From CAIKBL01 sp964555355 (lineage in GTDB: Bacteria > Pseudomonadota > Gammaproteobacteria > Ga0077536): 64,000 nucleotides of DNA. This document shows, one piece after another, positions 9,133 to 17,449 of this stretch (position 1 is its first letter; each line of letters opens with the position of its first letter). Under the pieces are notes generated by a model. The model had not been told where the DNA came from. It did no database searches and saw only the letters and a list, made by a program, of their open reading frames with translations. The stretch spans positions 1 through 64,000 of the forward strand of contig CAZKRY010000015.1 in the NCBI GenBank assembly GCA_964555355.1, given 5' to 3'. A program made the translations under genes and the position numbers.

Positions 9133-9384
9133 ATGACCAACGACGAAATCAAAACCATGATCGAACGCGGCCTACCGGCTTCTCAGGTGTTTGTCTCGGG
9201 CGATGGGACACATTTCGTCGCGAAGGTCATATGCGATGCGTTTGCCGGCGTGCCAATGTTGAAGCAGCACCGCATGGTATATGCCGCGTTAGGCAACGCC
9301 ATGGATGGCGCGATTCATGCGCTCTCCATTCAGACTTACACCTCCGCCGAATGGCAGAAACAACAAGCGTTTCAAACGCTCTGA
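9133..9384 (+). CDS. ibaG: BolA family protein IbaG
   Basis: 83 residues. BolA-like proteins bind [2Fe-2S] clusters together with monothiol glutaredoxins; IbaG is the form found next to murA. The BolA fold shows as MTNDEIKTMIERGLP, an HFVAKVICDAFAG strand-helix unit with the cluster-binding His region, and LKQHRMVYAALGNAM...IHALSIQTYT. It lies 15 bp after mlaC and 16 bp before murA, and is probably cotranscribed with both. Confidence 0.94.
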   Translation: MTNDEIKTMIERGLPASQVFVSGDGTHFVAKVICDAFAGVPMLKQHRMVYAALGNAMDGAIHALSIQTYTSAEWQKQQAFQTL

Positions 9385-9400
9385 CGACAAGCTGCCTCAC

Positions 9401-10660
9401 ATGGATAAATTGATCATCCACGGCGGCATCAAGCTGCAGGGCGAGATCCGGATCTCGGGCGCCAAAAACGCGGCGCTGCCGATCCTCGCCGCCACCTTGC
9501 TCGCCGAAGGACCGATGATCGTCGGCAACGTGCCGCACTTGCGCGATATCACGACCACGATGGAACTCCTGGGCCGCATGGGAATCGAGCTCACCGTCGA
9601 CGAAAAAATGAATGTTCAAGTCGATTGCGGCACCATTCGCGAGTTTTTCGCGCCATATGAACTAGTGCGCACGATGCGCGCGTCGATCCTGGTGTTGGGC
9701 CCGCTGCTCGCAAAGTTCGGTCGCGCGGACGTCTCGCTACCGGGTGGGTGCGCAATTGGCACGCGACCCGTCAATCTCCATTTGCAAGGGCTGGCCGCGA
9801 TGGGGGCGGAACTGACGGTCGATGGGGGATATATCCGTGCCTCCGCCAAGCGCCTCAAAGGGGTTGATTTGGTCATGGATCTCGTCACCGTTACCGGCAC
9901 GGAAAATTTGATGATGGCGGCAACCCTTGCCAAAGGCGTGACGGTAATCCGCAATGCCGCTCGCGAGCCAGAAGTCGTCGATCTCGCGAATTGCCTGAAC
10001 TGCATGGGAGCAAAGGTTGAGGGAGCGGGAACCGACACTATCCGTATTGAAGGTGTCGATCAGTTGATTGGCACGCGCTATGAAATATTGCCGGATCGCA
10101 TTGAGACAGGGACTTATTTAGTGGCAGCCGCCATGACCGGTGGTCATATCAAGCTCAAAAACACACGCCCGCAGCTACTTGAAGCGGTGCTTGCGAAGTT
10201 GCATGAAGCGGGTGCCGAAATAAGCTCGGGTGACAATTGGATTGAACTTGACATGCACGGGGCGCGGCCGCGCGCGGTGAGCTTGCATACTTCGCCTTAT
10301 CCCGGATTCCCGACGGATATGCAGGCGCAGTTTACCGCCATGAACTGTATGGCCGAGGGCACGGGCGTCATCACCGAAGCAGTGTTTGAAAATCGTTTTA
10401 TGCATGTACTTGAATTGCAACGTATGGGCGCGCAGGTCCGGATCGAAGGCAATACCGCGATCACCACCGGCGTACCCGTGCTGAAGAGCGCGCCACTGAT
10501 GGCCACCGATCTCCGCGCCTCCGCCTCGTTGGTGCTCGCGGGTCTGGTCGCCCAAGGCGATACGCAGGTCGATCGCATTTATCACATCGATCGCGGCTAT
10601 GAAACCATCGAAGAAAAGCTCAGCAATCTCGGCGCGCAGATCCGACGGATCCCAAGCTAG
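9401..10660 (+). CDS. murA: UDP-N-acetylglucosamine 1-carboxyvinyltransferase MurA
   Basis: 419 residues from ATG 9401, the same length as E. coli MurA; the frame is open back to 9305 but that part lies in ibaG. MurA transfers enolpyruvate from PEP to UDP-GlcNAc, the first committed step of peptidoglycan synthesis. Lys22 and Asn23 (SGAKNAALP) and the active-site Cys117 in PGGCAIGTRP are present, so the enzyme should be of the fosfomycin-sensitive type. It is apart from the main mur cluster, next to hisG, as is usual in Gammaproteobacteria. Confidence 0.98.
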   Translation: MDKLIIHGGIKLQGEIRISGAKNAALPILAATLLAEGPMIVGNVPHLRDITTTMELLGRMGIELTVDEKMNVQVDCGTIREFFAPYELVRTMRASILVLGPLLAKFGRADVSLPGGCAIGTRPVNLHLQGLAAMGAELTVDGGYIRASAKRLKGVDLVMDLVTVTGTENLMMAATLAKGVTVIRNAAREPEVVDLANCLNCMGAKVEGAGTDTIRIEGVDQLIGTRYEILPDRIETGTYLVAAAMTGGHIKLKNTRPQLLEAVLAKLHEAGAEISSGDNWIELDMHGARPRAVSLHTSPYPGFPTDMQAQFTAMNCMAEGTGVITEAVFENRFMHVLELQRMGAQVRIEGNTAITTGVPVLKSAPLMATDLRASASLVLAGLVAQGDTQVDRIYHIDRGYETIEEKLSNLGAQIRRIPS

Positions 10661-10686
10661 TAGGCCGATGAGGCGAGGACGCGCTG

Positions 10687-11331
10687 ATGACCGCGGCCGA
10701 TGACACATTAACGATTGCGGTGGCCAAAGGGCGGATCCTGCGTGATGCCTTGCCGATTTTGGCGGCAGCCGGCATTCGGCCACTCGAGGACTTGGAAAAA
10801 TCGCGGCGCTTGATCCTCAAGACCAGCGATCCGTGCGTCCGCTTGGTCGTGGTACGCGCGACCGACGTCCCTACTTATGTTGAATACGGCGGCGCTGATT
10901 TCGGCATCGTCGGCAAAGACACGTTGTTGGAATACGACGGCGGTGGCTTTTATGAGCCTATCGATCTCGGTATTTCCAAATGTCGCCTGATGGTCGCGGG
11001 CGCCAGTGATGCCATGCGGGGCAAACACACGTTGCGAGTCGCCACCAAATATGCCGTTATCGCGCGTAAGCATTTCGAAAGTAGGGGCGTGCAAACCGAG
11101 ATCATCAAGCTGTATGGCTCGATGGAACTTGCCCCATTGGTTGGACTTGCCGATTGCATCGTGGATTTAGTCGACACCGGCAATACGTTGAAGGCAAACG
11201 GACTAAAAGAACTTGAGTTCATTGCCGCGATCAGCGCGCGCGTCATCGTCAACAAGGCGACGCTCAAGACCAAGCACCGGGCGAGCGTTGCGCTACTCCA
11301 GAAACTGGATTCCGGCGGAACCGCGGCATGA
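10687..11331 (+). CDS. hisG: ATP phosphoribosyltransferase HisG, short form
   Basis: 214 residues. Catalyses the first step of histidine synthesis, joining ATP and PRPP. The sequence ends after the catalytic domains (IAVAKGRILRDALPIL, GADFGIVGKDTLLE, DLVDTGNTLKANGL) and lacks the C-terminal histidine-binding domain of the long form. Short HisG proteins need the regulatory partner HisZ, which is not in this window. GAGGCGAGG precedes the ATG. Its TGA overlaps the hisD ATG (ATGA). Confidence 0.96.
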   Translation: MTAADDTLTIAVAKGRILRDALPILAAAGIRPLEDLEKSRRLILKTSDPCVRLVVVRATDVPTYVEYGGADFGIVGKDTLLEYDGGGFYEPIDLGISKCRLMVAGASDAMRGKHTLRVATKYAVIARKHFESRGVQTEIIKLYGSMELAPLVGLADCIVDLVDTGNTLKANGLKELEFIAAISARVIVNKATLKTKHRASVALLQKLDSGGTAA

Positions 11332-12623
11332 GCGTCATTCGCCGATTAGACAGCGCGGGTCCGAATTTCGCGGCTGAGTTGGATGAATTGCTGGCGTGGG
11401 AGGCGGGCGGTGACGCCGCTGTACGGGATGTTGTCCGTGCGATTCTTGACGACGTGCGCGAGCGAGGCGACGCGGCGCTACTCGATTACACCAATCGATT
11501 CGACCGCCGCGCGGTGACTCACGCCGCGGAGCTCGAAGTCACACAAACGGCGCCGTATGTGGCGCGTGTTCCGGCCGAAACTATCGCTGCGTTGCAGGCC
11601 GCGGCGGCACGCATTCGAGTCTTCCACGAACGGCAGCGACAAGAGTCGTGGCAGTTCACCGATGAAACGGGCACGTTGCTCGGCCAACGCGTGACGGCAC
11701 TCGATCGTGTTGGGATCTATGTGCCAGGGGGAAAAGCAGCCTATCCGTCGTCGGTGCTGATGAATGCAATTCCAGCGAAGGTGGCCGGCGTCTCTGAGGT
11801 GGTCATGGTAGTACCGGCGCCGGGCGGTGAACTCGATCCGGTGGTGATCGCCGCGGCGACCGTCGCCGGGGTCGACCGAATTTTCACGATCGGTGGCGCG
11901 CAGGCGATCGCGGCATTGGCCTATGGGACGCAAACCGTTCCCGCAGTGGACAAGATTGTCGGTCCCGGCAACAGCTATGTGGCCGCGGCCAAGGCGCGGG
12001 TGTTCGGCAAAGTGGGCATCGATATGATCGCTGGGCCGTCTGAAATTCTCGTTATATGTGACGGCGCAACTGACCCTGAATGGATAGCACTCGACCTGTT
12101 TTCGCAGGCCGAACACGACGAAGAAGCCCAAGCCATATTGCTCTCTCCTGATCCGACGTTCCTTGACGCCGTCGCCGCGAGCATCGCGCGCTTACTGCCG
12201 ACAATGGAACGCGCGGCGATTATCCGCGCGGCACTCGCGCGACGCGGCGCGCTCATTCGTGTGCGGGATCTTGGAGACGCGGTAGCGCTCGCTAACCGCA
12301 TTGCGCCGGAGCATCTGGAACTCTCGGTCACGGAGCCCACGGTACTACTTCCGCAACTTCGCCACGCGGGTGCGATCTTTCTCGGCCGTTATACACCCGA
12401 GGCCTTCGGCGATTATTGCGCGGGACCGAACCATGTGCTGCCCACGGCCGGCACCGCTCGATTTTCATCGCCGCTTGGGGTGTACGATTTTCAAAAACGC
12501 TCATCACTCATCGGTTGCACGATGGCAGGCGCAGCGGCTTTGGGGCCGATTGCATCCCGCTTGGCGCACGGCGAGGGATTGACTGCGCATGCGCGCTCGG
12601 CCGAATGTCGAACGCTGAAGTAG
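11328..12623 (+). CDS. hisD: Histidinol dehydrogenase HisD
   Basis: 431 residues. Oxidises L-histidinol to histidine in two NAD-dependent steps using zinc. Family marks include VGIYVPGGKAAYPSSVLM, IGGAQAIAALAYGT, VGPGNSYVAAAK, DMIAGPSEILVI, LFSQAEHDEEAQ and, near the end, AGPNHVLPTAGTARFSSPLGVYDFQKR. Coupled to hisG by a 4-bp overlap. The following his gene (hisC) common in other genomes is absent; the bc1 operon comes next. Confidence 0.98.
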   Translation: MSVIRRLDSAGPNFAAELDELLAWEAGGDAAVRDVVRAILDDVRERGDAALLDYTNRFDRRAVTHAAELEVTQTAPYVARVPAETIAALQAAAARIRVFHERQRQESWQFTDETGTLLGQRVTALDRVGIYVPGGKAAYPSSVLMNAIPAKVAGVSEVVMVVPAPGGELDPVVIAAATVAGVDRIFTIGGAQAIAALAYGTQTVPAVDKIVGPGNSYVAAAKARVFGKVGIDMIAGPSEILVICDGATDPEWIALDLFSQAEHDEEAQAILLSPDPTFLDAVAASIARLLPTMERAAIIRAALARRGALIRVRDLGDAVALANRIAPEHLELSVTEPTVLLPQLRHAGAIFLGRYTPEAFGDYCAGPNHVLPTAGTARFSSPLGVYDFQKRSSLIGCTMAGAAALGPIASRLAHGEGLTAHARSAECRTLK

Positions 12624-12658
12624 CCGGGTCTCGGCGCCGGCTTGATTGCGATTTTTGA

Positions 12659-12667
12659 TGATATACT
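12659..12667 (+). promoter_or_regulatory. Extended -10 promoter candidate for petABC
   Basis: TGATATACT is a TGn-TATACT extended -10 element, 133 bp before the petA start and 36 bp after hisD. A TTGATT at 12642-12647 is too close (14 bp) to be a normal -35, but extended -10 promoters can do without one. It fits the change from histidine genes to respiratory genes. Confidence 0.45.
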
Positions 12668-12799
12668 CGCGCGCGGCCTGACGCGCTGGCGCGACACGCG
12701 TTGGGTGGAAAACAATTGGGCGCGCGCGGCTCGGGGAACCGCGTGCCTAGCACTGAGCTTTGCCGTTACTCGCTTTAAAAAGTAGGAGTCTTATCCGCC

Positions 12800-13399
12800 A
12801 TGACCGACCAACCCGTCGATACCCGTAGGCGTCGTTTCCTGACCGGAACGGCTACCGTACTTGGGGGCGTCGGCGCCTGCTTCGCGGCTGTGCCATTCGT
12901 CGCTTCCTTTCAACCCAGTGCGCGCGCCAAAGCGATCGGTGCTCCGGTTGAGGTTGACATCAGTAAACTCGAGCCAGGTCAGCGCCTCATTCAAAAGTGG
13001 CGCGGCAAACCGGTTTGGATCGTGCGACGCACTACCGAGATGCTGGATGGCTTGAAGAAATTCGAAACCGGCGTACTGCGTGATCCGCAATCTGACGAAT
13101 CGGCGCAACCAGGCTATGCAAAAAACGAGTGGCGTAGCGAGAAACCCGAATACCTCATTTTGGTTGGGGTCTGTACGCATCTTGGATGTTCGCCGAGCTT
13201 CATGCCCGAACTGGAGGCCCAAGGCGTCGGCAAACCCTGGAACGGTGGCTTTTTCTGCCCATGCCACGGCTCGAAATTCGATCTCGCGGGGCGAGTTTAC
13301 ATGGGGGTGCCGGCACCGACTAACTTGGAAGTCCCGCCGCATCAATTTATCTCGGAGACGCGGCTCGTGATCGGTCTCGACAAGGAGCATTCGGCATGA
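12800..13399 (+). CDS. petA: Ubiquinol-cytochrome c reductase, Rieske iron-sulfur subunit
   Basis: 199 residues. Carries the high-potential [2Fe-2S] cluster of the bc1 complex. A twin-arginine-like start (RRRRFLTGTATVLGG) leads into one membrane anchor. The cluster ligands are in CTHLGC and CPCHGS, about residues 132-156. AGGAG lies 13 bp before the ATG. First gene of petABC; its TGA overlaps the petB ATG. Confidence 0.98.
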   Translation: MTDQPVDTRRRRFLTGTATVLGGVGACFAAVPFVASFQPSARAKAIGAPVEVDISKLEPGQRLIQKWRGKPVWIVRRTTEMLDGLKKFETGVLRDPQSDESAQPGYAKNEWRSEKPEYLILVGVCTHLGCSPSFMPELEAQGVGKPWNGGFFCPCHGSKFDLAGRVYMGVPAPTNLEVPPHQFISETRLVIGLDKEHSA

Positions 13400-14649
13400 A
13401 CGCGATCGTGCGCCAACTTACCGGCCTACGCGACTGGGTCGACGAACGTTTCCCCTTGATGCAATGGTGGAACGAACACCTTGCGCAGTATTACGCGCCG
13501 AAAAATTTCAATTTCTGGTATTACTTCGGGGTGCTGTCACTGGTCGTGTTTGTGATTCAGATACTGACGGGTATCTGGCTCGTGATGAACTACAAGCCGG
13601 ACGCGACAGTGGCGTTTGCCTCCGTCGAATATATCATGCGCGATGTCGATTGGGGCTGGTTGATCCGGTACGCGCATTCAACCGGCGCCTCGGCGTTTTT
13701 CGTCGTGGTTTATCTGCATATGTTTCGCGCGTTGCTCTACGGGTCGTATCGCAAACCGCGCGAGCTGCTGTGGATATTGGGGATGCTCATTTACTTATCG
13801 CTAATGGCGGAAGCGTTCATGGGATATCTGCTGCCGTGGGGACAGATGTCATTTTGGGGCGCTCAGGTCATCATCTCGTTGTTTGGCGCCATTCCAGTCG
13901 TTGGCGAATTCTTGTCGACGATGATTCGTGGCGATTTCGTGGTTTCCGACATCACGTTGAATCGCTTTTTTTCGTTGCATGTGATCGCGTTGCCGCTGGC
14001 GCTGGCCGGTCTTGTCTTCCTGCACATCATCGCGCTTCATGAGGTCGGCTCGAATAATCCGGACGGAATCGAAATCAAGAAAAAACTGGACGCCAACGGC
14101 CACCCTCTCGATGGCATCCCGTTCCATCCGTACTACACGGTGAAAGACTCGGTTGGGGTGGTCGTCTTCCTCATGTGTTTCTGCGCGGTGCTATTTTTTG
14201 CGCCGGAAATGGGCGGCTATTTTCTAGAAGCTAATAACTTCATCCCGGCCGATCCGATGAAAACGCCCGAGCACATCGCGCCCGTATGGTACTTCACGCC
14301 GTTCTACTCAATTTTGCGAGCCAACACCGTTAACTTCCTCTTTCTGCCGGCGAAGTTATGGGGGGTTGTGTTCATGGGGCTTGGGGTGATGGTGCTGTTC
14401 TTGCTGCCATGGCTTGATCGGAGCCCGGTCAAATCGATTCGCTATCGAGGTTCGGTATACAAGTTCGCGCTCGCGGTGTTTGTGGTGTCGTTCCTCATTT
14501 TGGGCTATCTGGGTGTACTTCCCCCGACGCCTGGACGCACGCTCGTCGCACAGATTTGTACCGTTCTGTACTTCCTATTCTTTATCTTGATGCCGTTTTA
14601 CACGCGACTCGATAAGACTAAACCAGTGCCTGACAGAGTGACAATGTGA
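13396..14649 (+). CDS. petB: Ubiquinol-cytochrome c reductase, cytochrome b subunit
   Basis: 417 residues, eight predicted membrane helices. Haem ligands are the His pairs in RYAHSTGASAFFVVVYLHMFR and FSLHVIALPLALAGLVFLHI. The Qo-site tetrapeptide usually written PEWY reads PVWY here (HIAPVWYFTPFYSILRA), so the glutamate thought to take part in quinol oxidation is a valine. WGQMSFWGAQVI and GSNNPDG are conserved. Overlaps petA by 4 bp and reaches the petC start. Confidence 0.98.
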   Translation: MNAIVRQLTGLRDWVDERFPLMQWWNEHLAQYYAPKNFNFWYYFGVLSLVVFVIQILTGIWLVMNYKPDATVAFASVEYIMRDVDWGWLIRYAHSTGASAFFVVVYLHMFRALLYGSYRKPRELLWILGMLIYLSLMAEAFMGYLLPWGQMSFWGAQVIISLFGAIPVVGEFLSTMIRGDFVVSDITLNRFFSLHVIALPLALAGLVFLHIIALHEVGSNNPDGIEIKKKLDANGHPLDGIPFHPYYTVKDSVGVVVFLMCFCAVLFFAPEMGGYFLEANNFIPADPMKTPEHIAPVWYFTPFYSILRANTVNFLFLPAKLWGVVFMGLGVMVLFLLPWLDRSPVKSIRYRGSVYKFALAVFVVSFLILGYLGVLPPTPGRTLVAQICTVLYFLFFILMPFYTRLDKTKPVPDRVTM

Positions 14650-15389
14650 TGCAGCGCATAATCGTTTTTGTGTTAATGGGGTTGCTGTCCGCTGGTGCGA
14701 TGGCAACCAGCGGCGGCGTCAAGCTTCAGCGAGCGAACGTCGATCTGAACAATCGGGCAAGCTTGCAAAACGGCGCAAGGCTTTTCGTCAATTACTGCGT
14801 GAGCTGCCATTCGGCTTCCTTTATGCGGTACAACCGCATCGCGGCCGATCTCGGCATCCCAGACGAATTGATGATGCGCAATCTGATGTTCACCACTGAC
14901 AAAATTGGTGAACCGATGACGGTTGCCATGCGCCCCACCGATGCGGAGAAGTGGTTTGGCATTCCCCCACCGGATCTGTCGGTGATTGCCCGTGCGCGCG
15001 GAGTCGATTGGTTATATAGCTTTTTGCAAGGTTTCTATGTCGATCCGACGCGGCCCACCGGCATGAATAATCTGTATCTGCCGGGTGCGTCGATGCCACA
15101 CGTCTTGTGGGAGCTACAAGGGCTTCAAAAGCCGATCTTCCATACCGTTAAAGACGAAAACGGGACGGAAATAAAAGCTATCGAACGACTCGAACTGGTA
15201 ACCCCGGGTAAATTGAGCGAAGCTGAATTCAAGAAATCAGCGCGGGACCTGGTGACCTTTCTGGAATACCTGGGCGAGCCGGCCAAGCTTGTTCGTTACA
15301 AGCTCGGCGTGGCAGTGCTTTTGTTCCTATCCGTGTTATTAGTCGCCGTTTATTTCATGAAGCGCGAATACTGGAAAGACGTGCACTGA
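14649..15389 (+). CDS. petC: Ubiquinol-cytochrome c reductase, cytochrome c1 subunit
   Basis: 246 residues from ATG 14649 (a GTG at 14646 is the alternative). Signal peptide of about 20 residues, haem-binding CVSCH near residue 52, then MRYNRIAADLG, GVDWLYSFLQGFYVDPTRPTGMNN and a C-terminal membrane anchor (LGVAVLLFLSVLLVAVYFMKREYWKDV). Completes the bc1 complex, which passes electrons to a soluble or membrane cytochrome c. The sspA gene that often follows petC is missing; sspB starts 56 bp later. Confidence 0.97.
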   Translation: MQRIIVFVLMGLLSAGAMATSGGVKLQRANVDLNNRASLQNGARLFVNYCVSCHSASFMRYNRIAADLGIPDELMMRNLMFTTDKIGEPMTVAMRPTDAEKWFGIPPPDLSVIARARGVDWLYSFLQGFYVDPTRPTGMNNLYLPGASMPHVLWELQGLQKPIFHTVKDENGTEIKAIERLELVTPGKLSEAEFKKSARDLVTFLEYLGEPAKLVRYKLGVAVLLFLSVLLVAVYFMKREYWKDVH

Positions 15390-15444
15390 AAAAATGGGCG
15401 GAGTGCATGTGTAATCTGGCGTAACCGGATCTCAGGTGAATGCG

Positions 15445-15849
15445 ATGACACCGACCAAACCCTATTTCATCCGAGCGCTCTACGACTGGATCGTCGATAA
15501 CAACCTCACACCCTATTTGCTGGTCGACGCACAGCATGAAAAGTGTGTAGTGCCGCGTCAGTTCGTACGCGATGGAATGATCGTGCTGAATTTGGCCCCT
15601 GCGGCAATAAGAAGCCTGGAACTAGGGCTCGAGTACGTCTTGTTCAATGCGAGATTTGGCGGGGTTGCGCAGGACGTGACAGTCCCAGTCACTGCGGTCA
15701 AAGCGATCTACGCCAAAGAGAATGGCAAGGGGTTGGCCTTCGAAGACAATCAGGAGAGCGATAACGCGGCGACAGCGGCACCTGCACCGCCGAGTTCCGT
15801 TGCCGCGCTACCGCGTAAGGGTCCCCCTAAACTCACTATTGTGAAATAG
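15445..15849 (+). CDS. sspB: ClpXP protease specificity-enhancing factor SspB
   Basis: 134 residues. SspB tethers ssrA-tagged polypeptides from stalled ribosomes to ClpX. The substrate-binding domain covers about residues 5-105 (KPYFIRALYDWIVDNNLTPYLLVDA, VLNLAPAAIR, NARFGGVAQDVTVP); a flexible Ala/Pro linker leads to a ClpX-binding tail ending GPPKLTIVK, close to the usual RPXLXVVK-type motif. ATG 15445 is chosen because AGGTGA lies 5 bp upstream; an in-frame GTG at 15436 overlaps that ribosome site. Its end overlaps the end of the convergent dolP gene by 14 bp. Confidence 0.95.
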   Translation: MTPTKPYFIRALYDWIVDNNLTPYLLVDAQHEKCVVPRQFVRDGMIVLNLAPAAIRSLELGLEYVLFNARFGGVAQDVTVPVTAVKAIYAKENGKGLAFEDNQESDNAATAAPAPPSSVAALPRKGPPKLTIVK

Positions 15850-16429
15850 GACTCTCGAAAAGCTTGACGACTTTCGCGATGCCGCCGACAGTCGCGACCG
15901 CTTCCGCCACCGCATCGCCGGTTGCCTTATCCACCAAGCCCATCAAATAGACCACGTTTGCTTCGGTAACGACCTTAATGTCGGTGGCCGATATATCCTT
16001 TATCGACACCAGCTTTGCTTTCACTTTTGTCGTGATGAGGCTGTCGTTCGCGCGCGCGACGCCCGTGCTCGGCGGCCCAGCGACAATTTCGTTATACACA
16101 TGGCGAACCTTCGCGATCCGACGGATGTACTCTTCCGCCCGTTTGCTCAGTTCCGGAGTCGGCGCTTCGCCCGTCATCAACACGATTTGATTGTAGCTCG
16201 TGATGTTAATGTGGCTTTGCTCGGCAAGCGCGCCGTCGGCCCCGACAAAGTCGTATGCCTTGGACTCGATCATTTGATCTTCGATGACCGTTCCGGTGGT
16301 GCGTCTGTCGCTGGTAATCGCGGCTCCGGTTGCCGCGCTGCCCGCAACCAGCGGCGCGCATCCAGATAGCGATACCACCCCACCAAACACACCCGCGGCG
16401 AGTAACAATCGAATCAATGGTTTTCTCAC
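15836..16429 (-). CDS. dolP: Outer-membrane lipoprotein DolP (YraP), two BON domains
   Basis: 197 residues. Lipoprotein signal with lipobox LSGC at about residue 24, followed by two BON domains (about 50-115 and 125-195), each with the conserved glycine/hydrophobic pattern (NQIVLMTGEAP, NVVYLMGLVDKATGDAVAEAV). DolP binds anionic phospholipid at division sites and supports outer-membrane integrity. GTG start at 16429 has AGGAG 7 bp upstream and overlaps the diaA stop (GTGA). Confidence 0.93.
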   Translation of the reverse strand: MRKPLIRLLLAAGVFGGVVSLSGCAPLVAGSAATGAAITSDRRTTGTVIEDQMIESKAYDFVGADGALAEQSHINITSYNQIVLMTGEAPTPELSKRAEEYIRRIAKVRHVYNEIVAGPPSTGVARANDSLITTKVKAKLVSIKDISATDIKVVTEANVVYLMGLVDKATGDAVAEAVATVGGIAKVVKLFESPISQ

Positions 16430-17022
16430 TGGCGTTCTCCTAAGAATGCTCTATCTATCAACTCACATAGACAGTGAATGATAGTTAAATGGATTTCCTG
16501 AATTCGCGCGGTTATTCGACTTGGAACACGTAGTTCGATATCTCCCTCCCGCAGTACGTTGGCGCATTCGCCACCATCGCGGCCGGTAATCAGAATCGCC
16601 GTCAGGTCGCGGGTGTGCGCGGATTGCACGGCCCGCAATATATTCGGCGAGTTCCCGCTGGTGGTGAATGCGAGCAGCACATCGCCCGGTTTCCCTAGGG
16701 CGATTATTTGCTTGGCAAACACTTGCGTAAAATCGTAGTCGTTCGCGATCGAAGTCAGCGTCGATGCATCGGTAGTGAGCGCGAGTGCGGCGAATCCTGC
16801 ACGGTCTCGTTCGAACCTATTCAGCAATTCAGATGAGAAGTGTTGGGCGTCTGCGGCCGAACCACCGTTTCCGCAAGTCAGTATCTTGCCGCCCGCTTGG
16901 AGGCAGGCGATGAGCCTATCCGCTGCGCGCCCAATTTCTTGGGCCATGGTAGTTGCGCATCGTGACTTAAGCTCGCTGCTGTTTAAGAAAATCTCACGCG
17001 CTATTTCAGCGGAGTTTGGCAT
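16426..17022 (-). CDS. diaA: SIS-domain protein, DiaA / phosphoheptose isomerase family
   Basis: 198 residues, one SIS (sugar isomerase) domain with GKILTCGNGGSAADAQHFSSEL and LLAFTTSGNSPNILRA. The closest families are GmhA (sedoheptulose-7-phosphate isomerase) and DiaA, a DnaA-binding homologue that promotes replication initiation. The locus (yraN-diaA-dolP) is that of DiaA in enterics, which decides the name; GmhA activity cannot be excluded. ATG 17022 is used; a TTG directly before it is unlikely. Confidence 0.85.
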   Translation of the reverse strand: MPNSAEIAREIFLNSSELKSRCATTMAQEIGRAADRLIACLQAGGKILTCGNGGSAADAQHFSSELLNRFERDRAGFAALALTTDASTLTSIANDYDFTQVFAKQIIALGKPGDVLLAFTTSGNSPNILRAVQSAHTRDLTAILITGRDGGECANVLREGDIELRVPSRITARIQEIHLTIIHCLCELIDRAFLGERQ

Positions 17023-17061
17023 CAAGAGATTGCGCCTATGGGTGAAACCATTGGCGCCGCA

Positions 17062-17442
17062 TTATGCAGAAAATGCGTTCTTTATCCAGCGAATCTCAAC
17101 GTGGTTCATCGGGCCGCTTAAGCCCATGGCATCAAAGCGACAGGCGTGATCGCGAAAACTGGGATAACGCCGCAGGAAGTACTCGGCCGCGCGTATCAGC
17201 TTACGCTGTTTGGCTGAGGTGATCGTTTCCAACGGATCGCCGTAGCCGGTCCGTTCTCGATAGCGTACTTCGATGAAGATCAGCGCGGCACCGTCCAGCA
17301 TCACCAAATCGAGTTCGCCCGCGCGACACGTAAAGTTGCGCATGACCAGAGTCAATCCGTGGCGGCTCAAGTATTGCTCCGCGAGTTGCTCGTAAGCCGC
17401 ACCTTTGGCGCGTGTGGGGGAGGAATTCGAAGATGATTGCAC
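17062..17442 (-). CDS. yraN: UPF0102 family protein YraN
   Basis: 126 residues from GTG 17442. Endonuclease-like fold: AYEQLAEQYLSRHG, CRAGELDLVMLD and FIEVRYR give the Glu-Asp-(Glu/X/Arg) acidic pattern of restriction-enzyme-like nucleases, and SAKQRKLIRAAEYFL is the conserved helix. The physiological role is unknown. It follows lpoA by 7 bp, the conserved arrangement in Gammaproteobacteria. Confidence 0.93.
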   Translation of the reverse strand: MQSSSNSSPTRAKGAAYEQLAEQYLSRHGLTLVMRNFTCRAGELDLVMLDGAALIFIEVRYRERTGYGDPLETITSAKQRKLIRAAEYFLRRYPSFRDHACRFDAMGLSGPMNHVEIRWIKNAFSA

Positions 17443-17449
17443 CGGGCGA

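Noticed and set aside
15384..15410. TGCACT/AGTGCA hairpin after petC as a terminator
   Set aside because: Only 6 bp of stem with a 14-nt loop and no U run; sspB may well be read through.
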